Shown here in pieces: positions 12,351 through 12,859 of a stretch of 12,859 nt of DNA; positions within the stretch are counted from its first letter, which is position 1, and the number at the start of each line of letters is the position of its first letter. Source of the stretch: Candidatus Uhrbacteria bacterium (GTDB taxonomy: Bacteria > Patescibacteriota > Patescibacteriia > 2-12-FULL-60-25); contig SICT01000026.1 of NCBI GenBank assembly GCA_009691315.1, positions 1 through 12,859 of the forward strand. The letters are read 5' to 3'. The notes beneath the pieces are model-generated. The model was given only the letters and a program-made list of their open reading frames with translations. It did not search any database and was not told the DNA's origin. The position numbers and the translations under genes were made by a program.

Positions 12351-12859
12351 TCACAATGATTTTCTCATATATGTCCCAGCCAGGCGATAGCCAAGATCAC
12401 GATAATACTCGCGTACCCCAATCCCGCTGATCACATTCATAGACCTATAACCCTGTTCACGAGCGATTTTTTCTGCTTCGGCCATCAGTTGACGACCAAG
12501 TCCGCGATGCTGTTGGGCATCTACTTTTAACTGGTCAAGATCCAGAGCCTGACCATAGGTATGAAGTTCGCGTACATACGCAGAATCATCCAACTCGGGA
12601 AAGGCTCGTCGAACTTCATCGAGCATTTTTTGTGTTTTTGCATCTTCAAAATGAGATTGGTGATCAGGAAGCCTCAAACGTAAAAATGCCATGACGGTCG
12701 TGCGCCCCGGGTCTTCGATGCTTAAAAAATATTCCTGACCACCAGCGTTCTCATAGGTTTCAACAAACAACGTCGGCTTGGTATCTGCAGGTAATTTTGG
12801 CCGATGACCCGCTTCGCGACAGCGCAGACATTTGCACACAAGTCCCCGCTCACGCATCC
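12351..12859 (-). CDS. elp3: Elp3-type tRNA U34 modification enzyme, C-terminal part (5' end beyond window)
   Basis: The C-terminal 168 or so residues of the radical SAM/acetyltransferase Elp3, which makes the carboxymethyl group on the wobble uridine of tRNAs from acetyl-CoA. Visible: REGL-like MRERGLVCKCLRCREAG linker cysteines, LFVETYENAGGQEYFLSIEDP, FLRLRLP, YVRELHTYGQAL, the GNAT acetyl-CoA loop QQHRGLGRQLMAEAEKIA and the closing ISGIGVREYYRDLGYRLAGTYM segment with its conserved tyrosines. The Met at 12857 is internal; the open frame runs off the edge and the radical SAM domain must lie to the right. Elp3 is widespread in eukaryotes and archaea and sporadic in bacteria, including Chloroflexi and CPR. 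It precedes dedA by one base. Confidence 0.94.
   Translation of the reverse strand, partial: MRERGLVCKCLRCREAGHRPKLPADTKPTLFVETYENAGGQEYFLSIEDPGRTTVMAFLRLRLPDHQSHFEDAKTQKMLDEVRRAFPELDDSAYVRELHTYGQALDLDQLKVDAQQHRGLGRQLMAEAEKIAREQGYRSMNVISGIGVREYYRDLGYRLAGTYMRKSL

Noticed and set aside
1..12859. CRISPR array, insertion sequence, integrase or prophage genes
   Set aside because: No spaced direct repeats of CRISPR type, no transposase or recombinase motifs and no phage structural genes were found on either strand; the Nmad1-like gene alone does not make a prophage.
1..12859. Alternative genetic code with TGA read as glycine
   Set aside because: All recognised genes read through with the standard code and several end in TGA at the expected family length (rpiB, rpe, tkt N-half, PfkB, fba, dedA, elp3).

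Overview
The window reads as ordinary standard-code bacterial DNA of moderate GC content, most likely from a member of the Candidate Phyla Radiation (Patescibacteria, Parcubacteria-like side). The assignment is an inference. It rests on very tight gene packing, a transketolase split into two adjacent genes, an IleRS of the eukaryote-like HYGH/KMSKK type, divergent RpiB and Rpe proteins, secreted proteins carrying modules I cannot name, DUF4349, YtxH and DUF378 small membrane proteins, and almost no Shine-Dalgarno sequences. TGA is used only as a stop, which argues against the code-25 lineages (Gracilibacteria, Absconditabacteria).

Left arm (1-2125, minus strand): the N-terminal 708 codons of isoleucyl-tRNA synthetase, cut by the window edge. 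A 57-bp divergent intergenic region separates it from a plus-strand run of eight nearly contiguous genes (2183-8657): rpiB, rpe, a secreted protein with an N-terminal duplicated module and three Ig-like repeats, a small Nmad1/DUF1599-like protein, a second secreted protein with the same module fused to a type-1 copper cupredoxin, the two transketolase halves, and a DUF4349 membrane protein. A YtxH-like gene (minus) overlaps the DUF4349 3' end. It is divergent from a PfkB-family sugar kinase, which is followed one base later by class II fructose-bisphosphate aldolase.

Right arm: a 59-aa gene with the best promoter, the only perfect Shine-Dalgarno sequence and a clear terminator (10922-11206); a DUF378 membrane protein; a tRNA-Leu(UAA) on the minus strand that shares a bidirectional terminator with DUF378; a DedA-family membrane protein; and the C-terminal part of Elp3, cut by the right edge. 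The order elp3, dedA, tRNA-Leu on the minus strand looks like one transcript.

Metabolically, rpiB, rpe, the split transketolase, the PfkB kinase and the aldolase make most of a non-oxidative pentose-phosphate route joined to upper glycolysis. No transaldolase is visible here. The least explained material is the 127-residue exported module present in two neighbouring genes (itself a tandem duplication), the degenerate editing site of IleRS, the strongly signalled 59-aa gene, and a palindrome plus dispersed-repeat block placed exactly where the transketolase ribosome-binding site should be. No stretch of more than about 150 bases lacks a gene.
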